Shown here in pieces: positions 1 through 9,692 of a stretch of DNA of 64,000 bases. A program made the translations under genes and the position numbers. Below the pieces are notes generated by a model, which was not told where the DNA came from, ran no database searches, and saw only the letters and a list, made by a program, of their open reading frames with translations. Numbering within the stretch: position 1 is the stretch's first letter; each line of letters starts with the position of its first letter. This stretch comes from Uloborus plumipes. Its lineage: Eukaryota; Arthropoda; Arachnida; Araneae; Uloboridae. The stretch is taken from the NCBI GenBank assembly GCA_038373865.1, contig JAXGGA010005612.1:1-64000 (forward strand), written 5' to 3'.

Positions 1-475
1 CTTCCTTTTACGTGTAAATTTCTTAGTAGTTGCCTTAAGTGTTAAAAAAAGTGCTTGGAGTGAGCAAGGTAACAATTCAAATATTTACTCCCCTAATCTG
101 CCACGAAACAATGCAAAAGATATTTTACAGTGGTTATTTTTCTAAATATTGCTAATTTTAATATCATTCAGTGAATTTTTCGCAAAATATCACCAATAGC
201 GCCAAGTTGAACCCTATTCAAAAAATAATTTTTTCGCCAAATTTGTCCCCAACTTGGCGATATGTCGCCAAGTTGGCGTCAACCACTTGGCGACCAAAAG
301 CTTGGCGACATATCGCCAAGTGGTCGCGCCAATTCATATCACTTGAGTCTGCATTGAAATTAACACTGATTTACCCCAAAAAAGAGGTAAAACACCCCCT
401 TGGGAACATTCGAATGCAACCACACGGGGAGGTGCACAACCAGACCATCCTCAGAGCCTACATACCAAGCTAGAA
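1..475. repeat. Dispersed repeat copy, truncated by window edge
   Basis: It begins in the motif CTTCCTTTTACGTG and holds the alternating GGCGATATGTCGCC-type segments and the CACCCCCTTGGG-type tail that recur near 21365-21900, 23114-23560, 42150-42562 (reverse) and 42935-43440. The five copies define one family. No coding capacity is seen. Confidence 0.75.
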
Positions 476-506
476 GCTTCTACGGCACATAGTTTTTGAG
501 TTATGC

Positions 507-1560
507 GACCAGAGGCGGACTGGCCGTAGAAGCCACCTGCCCGCGGGCAGATGCGCCCTCCAGCCTGTGCGCCCTTGCGCCCTCAAAACGTGTGCGCCTT
601 CGGTTTTTTGTTTAATTTTAAAGGTTTGAAAGCAACCCATAACAGTTTGAACAGTAACCCCCCCCCCCCCACACACACACAGCCAGTGCGCCTTCAACTT
701 TAGTAAATTACTTATTTTTTACTTTTTTTCCCGTTTGGAACATGTAAAAAGTAGTCAATAAGCGTTATCAGAAGGCGATTCTTATTGTACCCCAGAAGTG
801 ATAGGTGGTCTTTAAGGGGGATCTCATCCAAAGTTAGCGCCCTCCGGTCTGTGCGTCCTTGCGTCGTGAACAACCCCCGCCCTTTTTTTTTAAATCTTAA
901 TGTTCGAAGCACGGAAAGCAATCTATAAAAGATTGAAGAAAATGGTTATACTCAATACTGTTAGAATTAACTTTTATTGATTGCATCGCAGACGTGATAA
1001 GAAGGGGGATCTTTGCCTTCCAGGTTGTACGCCCTTGCGCCCTCGAACCTGTGCGCCTTCGTTTTTTCTACCTTACTTTCAGAGGGTATGAAACAAGGCA
1101 GTCCAGTCGGAGAGGGGCGGGGGTCTTAATCCAAAGTGAGCGCCCTCCGGCCTATGTATCATTGCACCCTCGAATCTAGTTGACTTGGGTGCCCCCCTTC
1201 TTTTAATTCGAAGCGAATGAAACAGTCTATAAAAGTTTGCTGCAGAAGATTATAATTAATAATGTGCTATAATTCACTTTAATTCATTGCCCCCCCCCCC
1301 CCCCGCCTCCAGAGGTGATAGGTAGTCTGGAAGGAGGACCTTTAACAAAAAAAAAAAATCTTCCTCTGGGCTCTTTGCGCCTTCGAATCTGTGCTCCTTT
1401 GGTGTTTCTTTTTTTTTTTTTTTACTCGAAGCGCGTGAAGTACTTAATAAAGTTTCAGAACAAGGTTCAAATGAATAGCGTAAAAATAAACTTTGAATTC
1501 GTAACACCTCAAAAGGGATATGTTGTAGTATGCTCTTAAACCAAAGTGAGCGCTCGTACT
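507..1560. repeat. Cluster of degenerate repeats with a GCGCCCTCC-type motif
   Basis: Four to five degenerate units carry variants of GTGCGCCCTTGCGCCCTC, spaced roughly 200-270 bp apart (near 565, 835, 1030, 1140 and 1370), with poly-C tracts at about 660 and 1290. The left edge resembles a hAT-type end (CAGAGGCGGACTGGCC). A matching right-type end lies near 14849-14866, but no shared target duplication was found. No gene is seen. Confidence 0.55.
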
Positions 1561-1583
1561 TTTGTGCATTTTCCTCTCTCTTT

Positions 1584-1614
<31 letters not shown>

Positions 1615-1618
1615 GCGT
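1584..1618. repeat. (TG)n microsatellite
   Basis: An almost uninterrupted TG dinucleotide run with two CG interruptions at its right edge. Confidence 0.95.
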
Positions 1619-2925
1619 CAAGTCAAAGTATCAATCTATCTTGACTGAGGTTACGAATTCAAGTGTGGTGATGTTGGTTAGAGAAATCGGTTGTCAAAAG
1701 ATTCTTCAGGCAGGTACTTTTATGATGTCAGAAAGCTGCATGAGTAAGCAATTTAATTGTATTGCACTGAAAAACGTATACTACCGACAAAAATGTTTAG
1801 TTTTGCCAAAAATAAAATTAAATAATGATTTACTGAATATTGTGTTAGTTGATTGACTGGCTCCTTCCAATTTTCATGAGCATTTTAATAGTAAGCGGAT
1901 CATCAAAACAGCAGTAAGTAAGTAAAAATACAGCTGATAATACCCTTAAACCGCTGAATCTATATATACGCACACCATAATTCTTTTTTTCGCACAACTT
2001 TTCGAAGGCAAACAATAAATTGAAAAAAACAATTTCTGTATTTTAAACACAACAGCTAATATGTAACCATTTAGTGCAGGATAAAGCTCTGTGATGAAGC
2101 CCTTTTATTTGTGAATAATGGTTAAAATGGTATTTTATTTAAATCTATATACGTGTTTCATGGTGTGCATTATAAAGATCTTTTATTTTTTTACAAGATC
2201 GGTTTTAACACAATGAGGAGGGCTCGCAAATTATGAAAATTATTTTTTTTTTCAAACTTCCGAATTGCACATGACTTATCTGACTAATGAGAGATAACTT
2301 TGGAAAGTACTAGCAATGGTTTTGGAGGGTTTAACTCATAACAGTTAGGTCAGATTCTTAATTTGTTTAAGAATACCGAATCTAGAGTTTTTAAAAGCGT
2401 TTGAGACAGAAATCACAAATAAGTAATGCAATTTTTGTTAAGCACCAGAGGACAAAGAAATTGTAGCTAAGGAAGTAACTTTAATTTTTAATGAAAATAA
2501 ACGCGTTTAAATTAGAGCGAGATGTATTACTGTGAACAGAAAGTCTTATTTATTGTTGTATTATTTTAAAGGATTTCATCTCTTTAGCCTTAAATCAATT
2601 TAATAAAGATGATTTTATCTAGATTTTGCTTTTATTATTATTTACGCTTCATTGGAGACCCTGCATGAGAGTAAGTAACAAATTTCCGTAAAACATTTCA
2701 GAATGTAACCCGCTCGTATAAAATATAACTTTCACTGAGAAATGAGAGGAATAAACATCGTCATTGTTTATTACTATCTGTTTTCTTAGGCATTGCACGG
2801 TCTACCGTGAAAATGAAGTTTTGCCAAAAGACGCATGTTCACCAATTAGGCTCAAATAAAAAAAAAATTGTGTACAATTTCACGCCAACTTGAAGGAATA
2901 GCTATTTCAAAATTTAAATTGAGAC
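1619..2925. other. Intergenic AT-rich DNA, no gene seen
   Basis: No long open frame, RNA gene or clear repeat end was recognised here. Confidence 0.5.
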
Positions 2926-4781
2926 TAGAGATGGAACGAAGCTTCGGCCGAGCCGAAGCTTCGGCCATTTTGCTGAAGCTTCGGTCTGGCCGAAGCATGA
3001 GTTGTGATTCGGCCGCTTCGGCTGCTTCGGCCTGAAATTTATGCAGCAAATTTTCTGTTACAATTATTATCATATAAGATAGTCTTTTCAACTCAAAATT
3101 CTTCCTCATGATAAAGCATAATAGAAATTTATATTCAATTAAAAATATGTGCGTATTGAACATTTGAAGCCAGAATGCATTCAATAATTAATAAAATATT
3201 TATTAACAATATGTTCGTTTAAATATTACATTTCGTTATATTTGTTCAAAAAAACTTTAGTTTTAAAATAAAAGCTATATAAATATACTGCATTGAGTAT
3301 TTTTCAATGATTTCTAGCTTTGAAACTTTGAACAATGGTAATGGTTCTTATGTGTACAAGGGCAGATGTGCAACTATTATGCATCCTGAATTACTTTCTT
3401 TTAAAATTTTATATTTTTTGAAATTTATAGGTACACAATTTCAGTTTTTTTAAAGAGATGCATTAATCTATCAACATATATTAACTTATTATGTATTTCA
3501 TTGATCAAGATTCTAAACAACAAAATCAGGATATAGTAAAACAAATAAGTAATAGTTAATACATAACTTAAAGCTACATCTTATTTATTTATTTTTGTAT
3601 AAATCAAAATATGAGGAAGGGGTCCAGTCCATTAGTAGCACACATCCACCCAAGATCCGCATTTTAAGTATTTATAATTAAAAAAGAATAAATTCTTATT
3701 AGTTGATTAACTTTAAAAAAGATTCGTCATTTATTCTTGAATTAATAGAATAATACCTGCTCATTTGTCACACAACTTAGAATTATGATGCAAAAAAAAC
3801 CAATGTCTCAGCATTTTTAGGCAGAATCCTGCTTCTTTTCTTCTCGTATACATTACCAGCTTCGGAAAATGTTCTTTCACTGTATACACTGCTACATGGA
3901 GCAGATAAGTCGCGTTTGGCCAATTCTGATAATCATGGAAAAATTGTCTTAATTCCATCCACCAATTCAGTGGGCAATTTTTCCTATTTAAGAGTGGCTT
4001 GTATATGTACAGTTCTAGCTCTTTTTCTTTAGGCAACGAAAGTTCTATTACTTGTGATTCATTGCTTGTAATTTCCAAAACTCAACCTTGGAATGAATAG
4101 TTTCTTTGAACTTGTGACATTATTGAATAATCCTCTTAAAATAAATACCAAATGAAAGCCAAGTAAAAAAGAATGCATGATACTAATTTTTTGAATTCAC
4201 CAAAAACTGAAGCATTTTGCATTAAGAATATTAAGACATTTATAATATATAACACAACGTAAATAGTAGTAGATTGGGTAGTTATATGGTATAATACATG
4301 ATCATATCAGTTGTTTTATTATAAAACATCAACTGAACTGCAGACTGAGTTTTTCATGTTCCAAGTAGAGCTTCCTACTACTAATTTGCAATACAAAAAT
4401 AGTAATGTCGTCTTTTCTTGTACTAGCAGTACAAAGCAAAACAAAACAAGAAAACTTTTAATTGGTGATATTATTTTAAGAATGACTCAGTAAGCTGAAA
4501 ATGTTGCGTAATACTAAGAACATTAAAATAAAAACAACCAAAATAAAAATAAACTTTAATTAATGAAATCAATTTAAGAATGCTACACTATGCTGAAAAT
4601 ATTGTGTAACGCTAAGAATTAAGAATATTAAAACATATGGAGAAAAGTATAAAACTCTACGCATTTATTATGCATTTAATCCAAAAAATTCAATATGTGC
4701 GCCAGCCGAAGCTTCAGCCATTAGTTGGCCGAAGCTTCGGTATTCGGCGCTTCGGCCAAATTCCGCTTCGTTCCATCTCTA
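2926..4781. mobile_element. Decayed hAT-type DNA transposon
   Basis: The ends are inverted: TAGAGATGGAACGAAGC at the left and its complement at the right. Both are followed inward by GAAGCTTCGGCC-rich subterminal palindromes. The flanks ATTGAGAC (2918-2925) and ATTCAAAC (4782-4789) match at 6 of 8 positions, as expected for an old 8-bp hAT target duplication. A minus-strand remnant of the transposase C-terminus lies inside. Confidence 0.8.
3761..4078 (-). pseudogene. hAT transposase C-terminal (dimerisation) remnant
   Basis: The minus-strand frame contains CPLNWWMEL, followed by a hydrophobic run, TVKEHF and a terminal LRHWFFLHHN. This follows the order of the hAT C-terminal dimerisation domain (PLxWW, serine-rich SERxFS, LxFLHxN). 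The SERxFS core is corrupted and the frame is disrupted, so it is a relic. It belongs to the enclosing element at 2926-4781. Confidence 0.65.
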
Positions 4782-4860
4782 ATTCAAACCCATTTATTAT
4801 TGCAGGTTTAACTTGTAATTTAACTACGGTATACTCCCAATTATCCGCACAATTGGGTGG

Positions 4861-4866
4861 CACGGG
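4861..4866. repeat. Left target-site duplication CACGGG
   Basis: The hexamer CACGGG directly abuts the left terminal repeat and recurs exactly at 14588-14593. A 6-bp duplication is the hallmark of Polinton/Maverick integration. Confidence 0.93.
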
Positions 4867-5255
4867 AGTAGTGTTAAAAGGCCGTTTCTGCCGCAGGAGG
4901 TGCAGGTGCAGGGTGTGCAGGGTCCTGCACCTCCCAACACTTCCTCCCCCCACCTGCACCTCCCCCACCCTGGGTTGAGTTGTTTAGGGGCTGCTGCTTG
5001 GGGTTGAGTTGTTTTCAGGGCCGCCGGGAGTTTTACACGTTGAAGAAGGTTATGAGGCTTTTTTTCGAATGGCAACACCTTTTCTGGTTGCTATGACAAC
5101 CAAATATTTAGGTTTCTTTGAATGGCAACACTTGTTGCGTTTTTGGGGCCGCCGGGAGTTTTCGGTTGGCAACACGTTCTTGCTTACGCAAGACTACAAG
5201 GTGATGATCTGGTTGCTATGACAACCAAATATTTAGGTTTCTTTGAATGGCAACA
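4867..5255 (+). repeat. Left terminal inverted repeat, 389 bp
   Basis: It matches the reverse complement of 14199-14587 over 389 bp without indels. One mismatch was noticed (C against T within the CTGGTTGCTATGAC segment). It is C-rich in its outer 120 bp. It also carries the first copy and most of the second copy of a direct repeat of about 72 bp (5084 and 5209). Short open frames inside it are mirrored in both ends and are not regarded as genes. Confidence 0.93.
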
Positions 5256-5278
5256 CTTGTTGTGTTTTTGGGGCCGCC

Positions 5279-5339
5279 GGTTTAAATGAATCTCAATATA
5301 ATTTTTAATATCAAAGAACGATGATGGTGCCATCTGTTG
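5279..5339 (+). repeat. Subterminal inverted repeat block, left
   Basis: This 61-bp block is inverted relative to 13781-13841 with about four mismatches, all in an AT-rich patch. It includes the motif ATGGTGCCATCT. It is clearly more diverged than the terminal repeats. Confidence 0.8.
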
Positions 5340-5352
5340 CTGGAAATTTTAA

Positions 5353-5565
5353 GTGATGAATATAAAGTATTATAGTGTTGTCATATTCTTTTTATTTCTT
5401 GTAATGGCGTCAAGAGAGGAGGTTGTATGGATTACCGTCCTTTATATTAGTTTGTGTATTGTGATGTGTATAATATATATTCTGACAGGAAAATCAGATT
5501 TTGAAGTTGATTTTCTACTTAAACCGAATGACACGTCAAATTCCCTCATATCGTTTCGAGGATGA
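5353..5565 (+). CDS. Small putative membrane protein of the Polinton
   Basis: A 70-residue frame sits between the left terminal repeat and the integrase. Residues 6-18 (a run rich in V, I, F and L) and about 25-45 form two hydrophobic segments separated by a short charged stretch (SREE). A polar, acidic tail follows. It has no recognised family. Small membrane proteins are common in virion-forming elements, so a virion membrane or host-interaction role is possible but is inference only. It is in the same frame as the integrase, separated by one stop codon and 39 nt. A TATA-like AATATAAAG overlaps its start, so the region could instead be the integrase leader. Confidence that it is translated is moderate to low. 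Confidence 0.4.
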   Translation: MMNIKYYSVVIFFLFLVMASREEVVWITVLYISLCIVMCIIYILTGKSDFEVDFLLKPNDTSNSLISFRG

Positions 5566-5604
5566 TTCACATCAAAGTGTCGGATAATCATTTCTCCTGC
5601 TGCA

Positions 5605-6648
5605 ATGAAGAAAGCCTATCAGGAACCGGGTCGAGAAGCAAGTTTTGGTGGTGTCGATGCATTATATCGTGCTGCACGAGGAAAAGTGTCCAAAAAAGTC
5701 ATTCAGAAATATTTAACGGGAGTGGATGCATACACACTTCACCGTCCTGCAAGAAAGAGGTTCCCAACCAATCAGGTGATTGTTCATTCCAAGGATCACC
5801 AATGGCAAGCAGATCTCGCAGATCTTTCAAGTTTACAAAAACATAATCGAGGTTATCGATATATATTGACATGTATTGATATTTTCTCAAAGTATGCATG
5901 GGCAATACCTCTGAAAACGAAACAAGGGAGTGAGATTGTTGAAGCATTCAAGTCTATTTTTTCTGAGAGAAAGCCAAAGTTACTGCAAACGGATCAAGGA
6001 ACTGAATTTAAAAATGCACTCTTTCAAAAGTTTCTCCGAGAGAATCAAGTCAAGTTCTTTACGACTTTTAACGCCACAAAGGCCTCGGTCGTAGAAAGGT
6101 TCAATCGTACCCTGAAAACAAAAATGTGGAAGTATTTTACGAGTCAAAATACTTATAATTTTATAGATGTCATTGACGATTTGGTGAAAAGCTATAATAT
6201 CACTTACCATTCGACCATCAAGAGAGCACCTGCAGAAGTGAACGATGATAACGAGAGTGATGTGTATTTCGCAACCTATGGCGATAATCAAGATACAGAA
6301 GTGAAACCGTGCACTTTCAATGTTGGAGATGTCGTTCGTATTTCAAAGCAAAAACTCACCTTTGAAAAAGGGTATGAGTCAAATTGGACAGAAGAAATGT
6401 TCATTGTCACAGAGTGCGTGAGAAGATCCATTCCTGTATATCGTGTGAAAGATTTAATGGGCGAGGCCATTCAAGGTACTTTTTATCCTCAAGAATTACA
6501 AAAAGTGAAACTTAAAGAAGATTATACTGTTGAAAAAATATTGCGAAAGAGGAAAAAGGGAAATCAAACTGAATATTTTGTCAAGTTTCGTGGATACCCG
6601 GATAAATTCAACCAATGGATTCCAGCCTTGCAGCTGTCTGAACTATAA
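5605..6648 (+). CDS. INT: Polinton-type DDE integrase with C-terminal chromodomain
   Basis: This is a retrovirus-like integrase of 347 residues that would insert the linear element and create the 6-bp duplication. The rve core shows the catalytic triad: D70 (in WQADLADL), D130 (in LLQTDQGTEF) and E164 (in VVERFNRT). A C-terminal chromodomain spans about 307-344 (YTVEKIL, FVKFRGYP, NQWIP) and could direct insertion to marked chromatin. The N-terminal GVDALYRAARGK and AYTLHRPARKRFP segments resemble the conserved start of the family annotated as F54H12.3-like. The first ATG is at 5605, but the frame is open back to 5566. The stop codon lies inside a TATAAAT motif just before the next gene. The frame is complete, with catalytic residues kept. 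Confidence 0.93.
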   Translation: MKKAYQEPGREASFGGVDALYRAARGKVSKKVIQKYLTGVDAYTLHRPARKRFPTNQVIVHSKDHQWQADLADLSSLQKHNRGYRYILTCIDIFSKYAWAIPLKTKQGSEIVEAFKSIFSERKPKLLQTDQGTEFKNALFQKFLRENQVKFFTTFNATKASVVERFNRTLKTKMWKYFTSQNTYNFIDVIDDLVKSYNITYHSTIKRAPAEVNDDNESDVYFATYGDNQDTEVKPCTFNVGDVVRISKQKLTFEKGYESNWTEEMFIVTECVRRSIPVYRVKDLMGEAIQGTFYPQELQKVKLKEDYTVEKILRKRKKGNQTEYFVKFRGYPDKFNQWIPALQLSEL

Positions 6649-6650
6649 AT
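6644..6650 (+). promoter_or_regulatory. TATA-like box before the capsid gene block
   Basis: TATAAAT lies 38 nt upstream of the penton ATG at 6688 and contains the integrase stop codon. The same heptamer precedes the gene at 10361. It is a candidate promoter by position and motif only. Confidence 0.35.
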
Positions 6651-6687
6651 ATCGAGCACATGATATAATTTGCTCAGTCTTGTCGAG

Positions 6688-7434
6688 ATGTCGTTCTTCA
6701 TCACATTGCCGAGCGATAATTCCTTGAATTATTTTCCCGATAATAAGATATCGCATTTTATTACGCGACTACCAACACCCATTGAACTAACCGGCCAGTG
6801 GGAATGTGCCTTAGTCGAATTGATCTATCCTCATACTTGGTATAATGTGAACCGAGAGAATAACTTGATCGGATTTGATTTGGGTGATGGAAAAGAATTA
6901 GGCAGAAATATTCCACCTGGATGTTATGAAAATGTGCCTGACATTTTAAAAGCGATAAGTATACCAGACCATGATAATCGAATTTCATTCAACTATAATA
7001 CTGTAACAAAACGTGTGCGTATCAAAGTAAAAAACAAGGCGCGCGTTGTCTTTCATGAAGGATTATCACAGATGTTGGGATTTCCACCTATGGTCATCGG
7101 TGGCGAGAGCGACAAAAATGTAGAGCAGACAGCGTTCAGCCCTCAAATTGCAGATCCAAATGCTCATTTCAGAGTGTTGATGATTTATACAGATATTATC
7201 GAACATCAAATCGTGGGAGATGTGTATGCACCTCTCCTTCGAACAGTTACAGTAACAGGTACTGACGGAGAGATGGTCAGCGTTGAATATGAAAGACCTC
7301 ATTATCTGCCTGTGAGTCGAAAAATTATAGACACCATTGAAATCGTTATAAGGACCAACACTGGACTGTTAGTGCCATTCGAGCGTGGGAGATCGTACGT
7401 GAAACTTCACTTTCGCCAGAAGTACCTCTCATGA
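6688..7434 (+). CDS. Penton-like minor capsid protein
   Basis: The protein has 248 residues and begins MSFFITLPS; an upstream TTG in the same frame is not a credible start. The N-terminal pattern (ITLPSDNSLNYFPDN, then PIELTGQWECALVEL and YPHTWYNV) matches the protein regularly encoded beside F54H12.2-like capsid genes in animal Polintons. This protein is usually interpreted as the single-jelly-roll minor capsid or penton. The central part is beta-rich in character, and the C-terminus ends FERGRSYVKLHFRQKYLS, a motif typical of the family. It would sit at particle vertices. Its stop overlaps the next start in ATGA. Assignment rests on remembered family patterns and context. Confidence 0.75.
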   Translation: MSFFITLPSDNSLNYFPDNKISHFITRLPTPIELTGQWECALVELIYPHTWYNVNRENNLIGFDLGDGKELGRNIPPGCYENVPDILKAISIPDHDNRISFNYNTVTKRVRIKVKNKARVVFHEGLSQMLGFPPMVIGGESDKNVEQTAFSPQIADPNAHFRVLMIYTDIIEHQIVGDVYAPLLRTVTVTGTDGEMVSVEYERPHYLPVSRKIIDTIEIVIRTNTGLLVPFERGRSYVKLHFRQKYLS

Positions 7435-7856
7435 TGTATGTGCCATATCAATGCTGCCAAAAATCCTTCGAGGATTACTATACTCAACAAATTGGAAATG
7501 GACTTAATTATTATCAAGGTGCCCCATATCAAAGAGGATATGGTTTCGGTGGTCTCTTCAAATCTTTCTTCAGAGCTGCGGTCCCCCTATTCAAATCAGG
7601 GGCAAAGACGGTTGGAAAGCAAATTTTGAATAGTGGTGTTGACTTATTCAATGATGTGTCACGTGGTGAAAATCTGAAAGTGGCTGCGAAGCGTCGACTG
7701 AAAGAAGCTGGAAAAAATTTGACTGATAAAGCTGCAGTTAAAATTAAAACCATGATTGGATCTGGAAAAAAGAATAAAAAGCGTAAGCTTTATGAGAATC
7801 CAATCAGTTTTCGCAAAACCAAGAGAGTGAAAAGACATCACGATATCTTCTCCTAA
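7431..7856 (+). CDS. PX/core-like basic protein of the Polinton
   Basis: This 141-residue, strongly basic protein starts in the ATGA overlap with the penton gene. Residues 20-40 are rich in Gly and Tyr (NYYQGAPYQRGYGFGG). Residues 41-70 form an amphipathic segment (LFKSFFRAAVPLFKSG). The C-terminus from 112 is a run of Lys and Arg. This layout matches the Polinton PX family and resembles adenoviral minor core or pVI-type proteins that bind DNA or membranes inside the particle. M108-I-G-S111 followed by G112 fits the adenain consensus (M/I/L)xGx-G, which would release a 30-residue basic peptide. Five bases separate it from the major capsid gene. Confidence 0.7.
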   Translation: MMYVPYQCCQKSFEDYYTQQIGNGLNYYQGAPYQRGYGFGGLFKSFFRAAVPLFKSGAKTVGKQILNSGVDLFNDVSRGENLKVAAKRRLKEAGKNLTDKAAVKIKTMIGSGKKNKKRKLYENPISFRKTKRVKRHHDIFS

Positions 7857-7861
7857 GAAAA

Positions 7862-9169
7862 ATGGCCTCTCTCATCCATCGTGACTCCGAAGCATGTGTG
7901 AAATCGGAACTGGACTTATTTACGTTACCTCCTACTCAAGCTGCTATTGAAAAAGGAAACTTTGTCGAATATCATCCTATTGCCAGCGTGAAAGATGGTG
8001 GACCACTGGAGTACTTAATATCCGGATCCGGATCTGAATATACGGACCTCTCGGCATCTTACATCTATGTGAAAGCAAAAATAGTCAAGTCTGATGGATC
8101 TGCATTACCTGACAAAGAACCTGTTGTTCCAGCCAACTTATTCCTGCATTCTCTTTTTTCACAAATCGACGTCAGTTTGAACGAGCGAATCATTTCTTCA
8201 GCAAGCAATACATATCCTTATCGTGCATACATTGAAACTCTCTTGAATTATGGAGAAGATGCAAAGAAAAGTTTACTCACCTGTGAGATGTTTTACAAAG
8301 ACTCCAATCCTGCTAAAATCGATCCGACAGCCGAAGATGCAGATGATGGATTAAAAGCAAGATATGAACTCAGCAAAAATAGTAACCAGTTTGAACTCCT
8401 CGGAAAGCTCCATAGTGATATTTTCGAACAGAATCGACTTATGCTAAATTTGGTCGATATTAAAATTAAGATGATTCGAAGCAGTGCGCCATTCTGTCTC
8501 TTATCAAACAAAGACGGTGCCGACTATAAAGTGATATTGGATCATGCCTCTCTATTCATTCGAAAAGTACAAGTCAGCCCCGGAGTTTCTCTCGGACATG
8601 CAAAGGCTTTAGAAGAAAGTTCTGCCAAGTACCCCATCGATAGAGTTCTATGCAAGACCTACTCCATTTCGAAAGGAAGTTTTTCCTTCACACAAGATAA
8701 TGTATTTTTAGGTGTCATGCCTAAAAGAGTTGTGATTGGATGTGTGGAAAATGCTGCTATGAATGGACAATATCGCAAGAACCCATTTCAGTTTGCTCAT
8801 CATAATGCAAATTTTGTTGCTATTTACGTGGATGGACAACCCGTACCCAGTAAACCATTGGAATTAGATTTTGAAAATAATAATTACATCTGTGCTTACT
8901 ACAGCATGTTTGAAGGATTTAATAGTGATAAAGGCATTTATGTATCACGTGAACAATTTTCGAAAGGAAATGCATTATACTGTTTCGACCTCTCTGCTGA
9001 TATGTGTAATGGTCCACATTTAAATTTACAGCATCAAGGAAATTTGAGAGTTGAAATTAAATTTAGCAAAGCAATCGCCGAAACTCTATCACTACTAATC
9101 TACGCCGAATTTCAAAACGTGATCGAAATTACGAAATCTCGTCACGTGTTATGTGATTTCGCCAATTAG
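7862..9169 (+). CDS. MCP: Major capsid protein (double-jelly-roll/hexon-like, F54H12.2 family)
   Basis: This 435-residue protein of the family commonly annotated as F54H12.2-like is taken as the Polinton major capsid protein. Family-typical stretches include the N-terminal DLFTLPPTQAAIEKG, the ISGSGSEYTDLS segment near residue 53, LFSQIDVSLNERIIS near 105-119, the YPYRAYIETLLNYG segment that follows, and the KNPFQFAHHNANFVAIYVDG block in the second half. Residues near the end (LSLLIYAEFQNVIEI) form the usual terminal strand. Copies would form the icosahedral shell with the penton protein. It starts at the ATG at 7862 and is complete. The protease gene begins one base after its stop. Confidence 0.88.
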   Translation: MASLIHRDSEACVKSELDLFTLPPTQAAIEKGNFVEYHPIASVKDGGPLEYLISGSGSEYTDLSASYIYVKAKIVKSDGSALPDKEPVVPANLFLHSLFSQIDVSLNERIISSASNTYPYRAYIETLLNYGEDAKKSLLTCEMFYKDSNPAKIDPTAEDADDGLKARYELSKNSNQFELLGKLHSDIFEQNRLMLNLVDIKIKMIRSSAPFCLLSNKDGADYKVILDHASLFIRKVQVSPGVSLGHAKALEESSAKYPIDRVLCKTYSISKGSFSFTQDNVFLGVMPKRVVIGCVENAAMNGQYRKNPFQFAHHNANFVAIYVDGQPVPSKPLELDFENNNYICAYYSMFEGFNSDKGIYVSREQFSKGNALYCFDLSADMCNGPHLNLQHQGNLRVEIKFSKAIAETLSLLIYAEFQNVIEITKSRHVLCDFAN

Positions 9170-9170
9170 A

Positions 9171-9647
9171 ATGGATTCGAATCAAATACAGAGTATTCTA
9201 CAAAATGACTCATCCACCAAAAAATATTTCCTAGGTGTGTTTCCTAGTGATTATTTAAACGATGTCATTATTCATAAAACCCCTGCTTGTTTTGTTGCAA
9301 ACGTGGACACTTCGAACGAATCCGGAAGTCATTGGGTGGCCTTTTATATTGATCAGCATCAACTTGAATTTTTCGATTCTTATGGACATCCCCCATCTTT
9401 TTTCAAAGGACCTATTCATGATTTTGTATCACAATTTCCAACTGTGACTTATAACCCTATGACATTGCAGAGTAATGTCACGGCCGTGTGTGGTCAGTAT
9501 TGTATTTATTATTTATATTCAAAATGTCGCGGTCGTTCATTGAAAACAATATTATCAACTTTTGTAAACGGACACATGTGTAATGACAAAAGTGTCTATA
9601 ATTTTGTAGCCAATCATTTTCATGTATTTCCGAATTTCAATCAATAA
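9171..9647 (+). CDS. PRO: Adenain-type cysteine maturation protease
   Basis: The 158-residue protein is counted from ATG 9171, one base after the capsid stop; an in-frame GTG at 9153 lies inside the capsid gene and is rejected. It has the C5/Ulp1-like order of active residues: H54 in SGSHWVAFYID, D69 in LEFFDSYG, a Gln (Q101) before the nucleophile, and C107 in AVCGQYCIYYL. Adenains process capsid and core proteins during virion maturation. Candidate sites fitting (M/I/L)xGx-G occur in the PX-like protein and in the 117-residue protein encoded further downstream. The stop codon is embedded in an AATAAA at 9643-9648. The catalytic set is intact, so the enzyme should be active. Confidence 0.9.
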   Translation: MDSNQIQSILQNDSSTKKYFLGVFPSDYLNDVIIHKTPACFVANVDTSNESGSHWVAFYIDQHQLEFFDSYGHPPSFFKGPIHDFVSQFPTVTYNPMTLQSNVTAVCGQYCIYYLYSKCRGRSLKTILSTFVNGHMCNDKSVYNFVANHFHVFPNFNQ

Positions 9648-9648
9648 A
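9643..9648 (+). terminator. Poly(A) signal AATAAA overlapping the protease stop
   Basis: AATAAA contains the TAA stop codon of the protease gene and probably ends the capsid-block transcripts. Confidence 0.5.
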
Positions 9649-9692
9649 TTTATATTTAAATGAATATCATTCTTCTCTGTCTCTCATTCACG

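Noticed and set aside
5009..5221. 70-codon open frame in the left terminal repeat, mirrored at 14233-14445
   Set aside because: Both copies sit wholly inside the inverted repeats, differ by one residue because the repeats are nearly identical, and show no protein-like features.
9153..9170. Upstream GTG start for the protease
   Set aside because: It falls inside the capsid reading frame, and the ATG at 9171 directly follows the capsid stop and matches the expected protein start.
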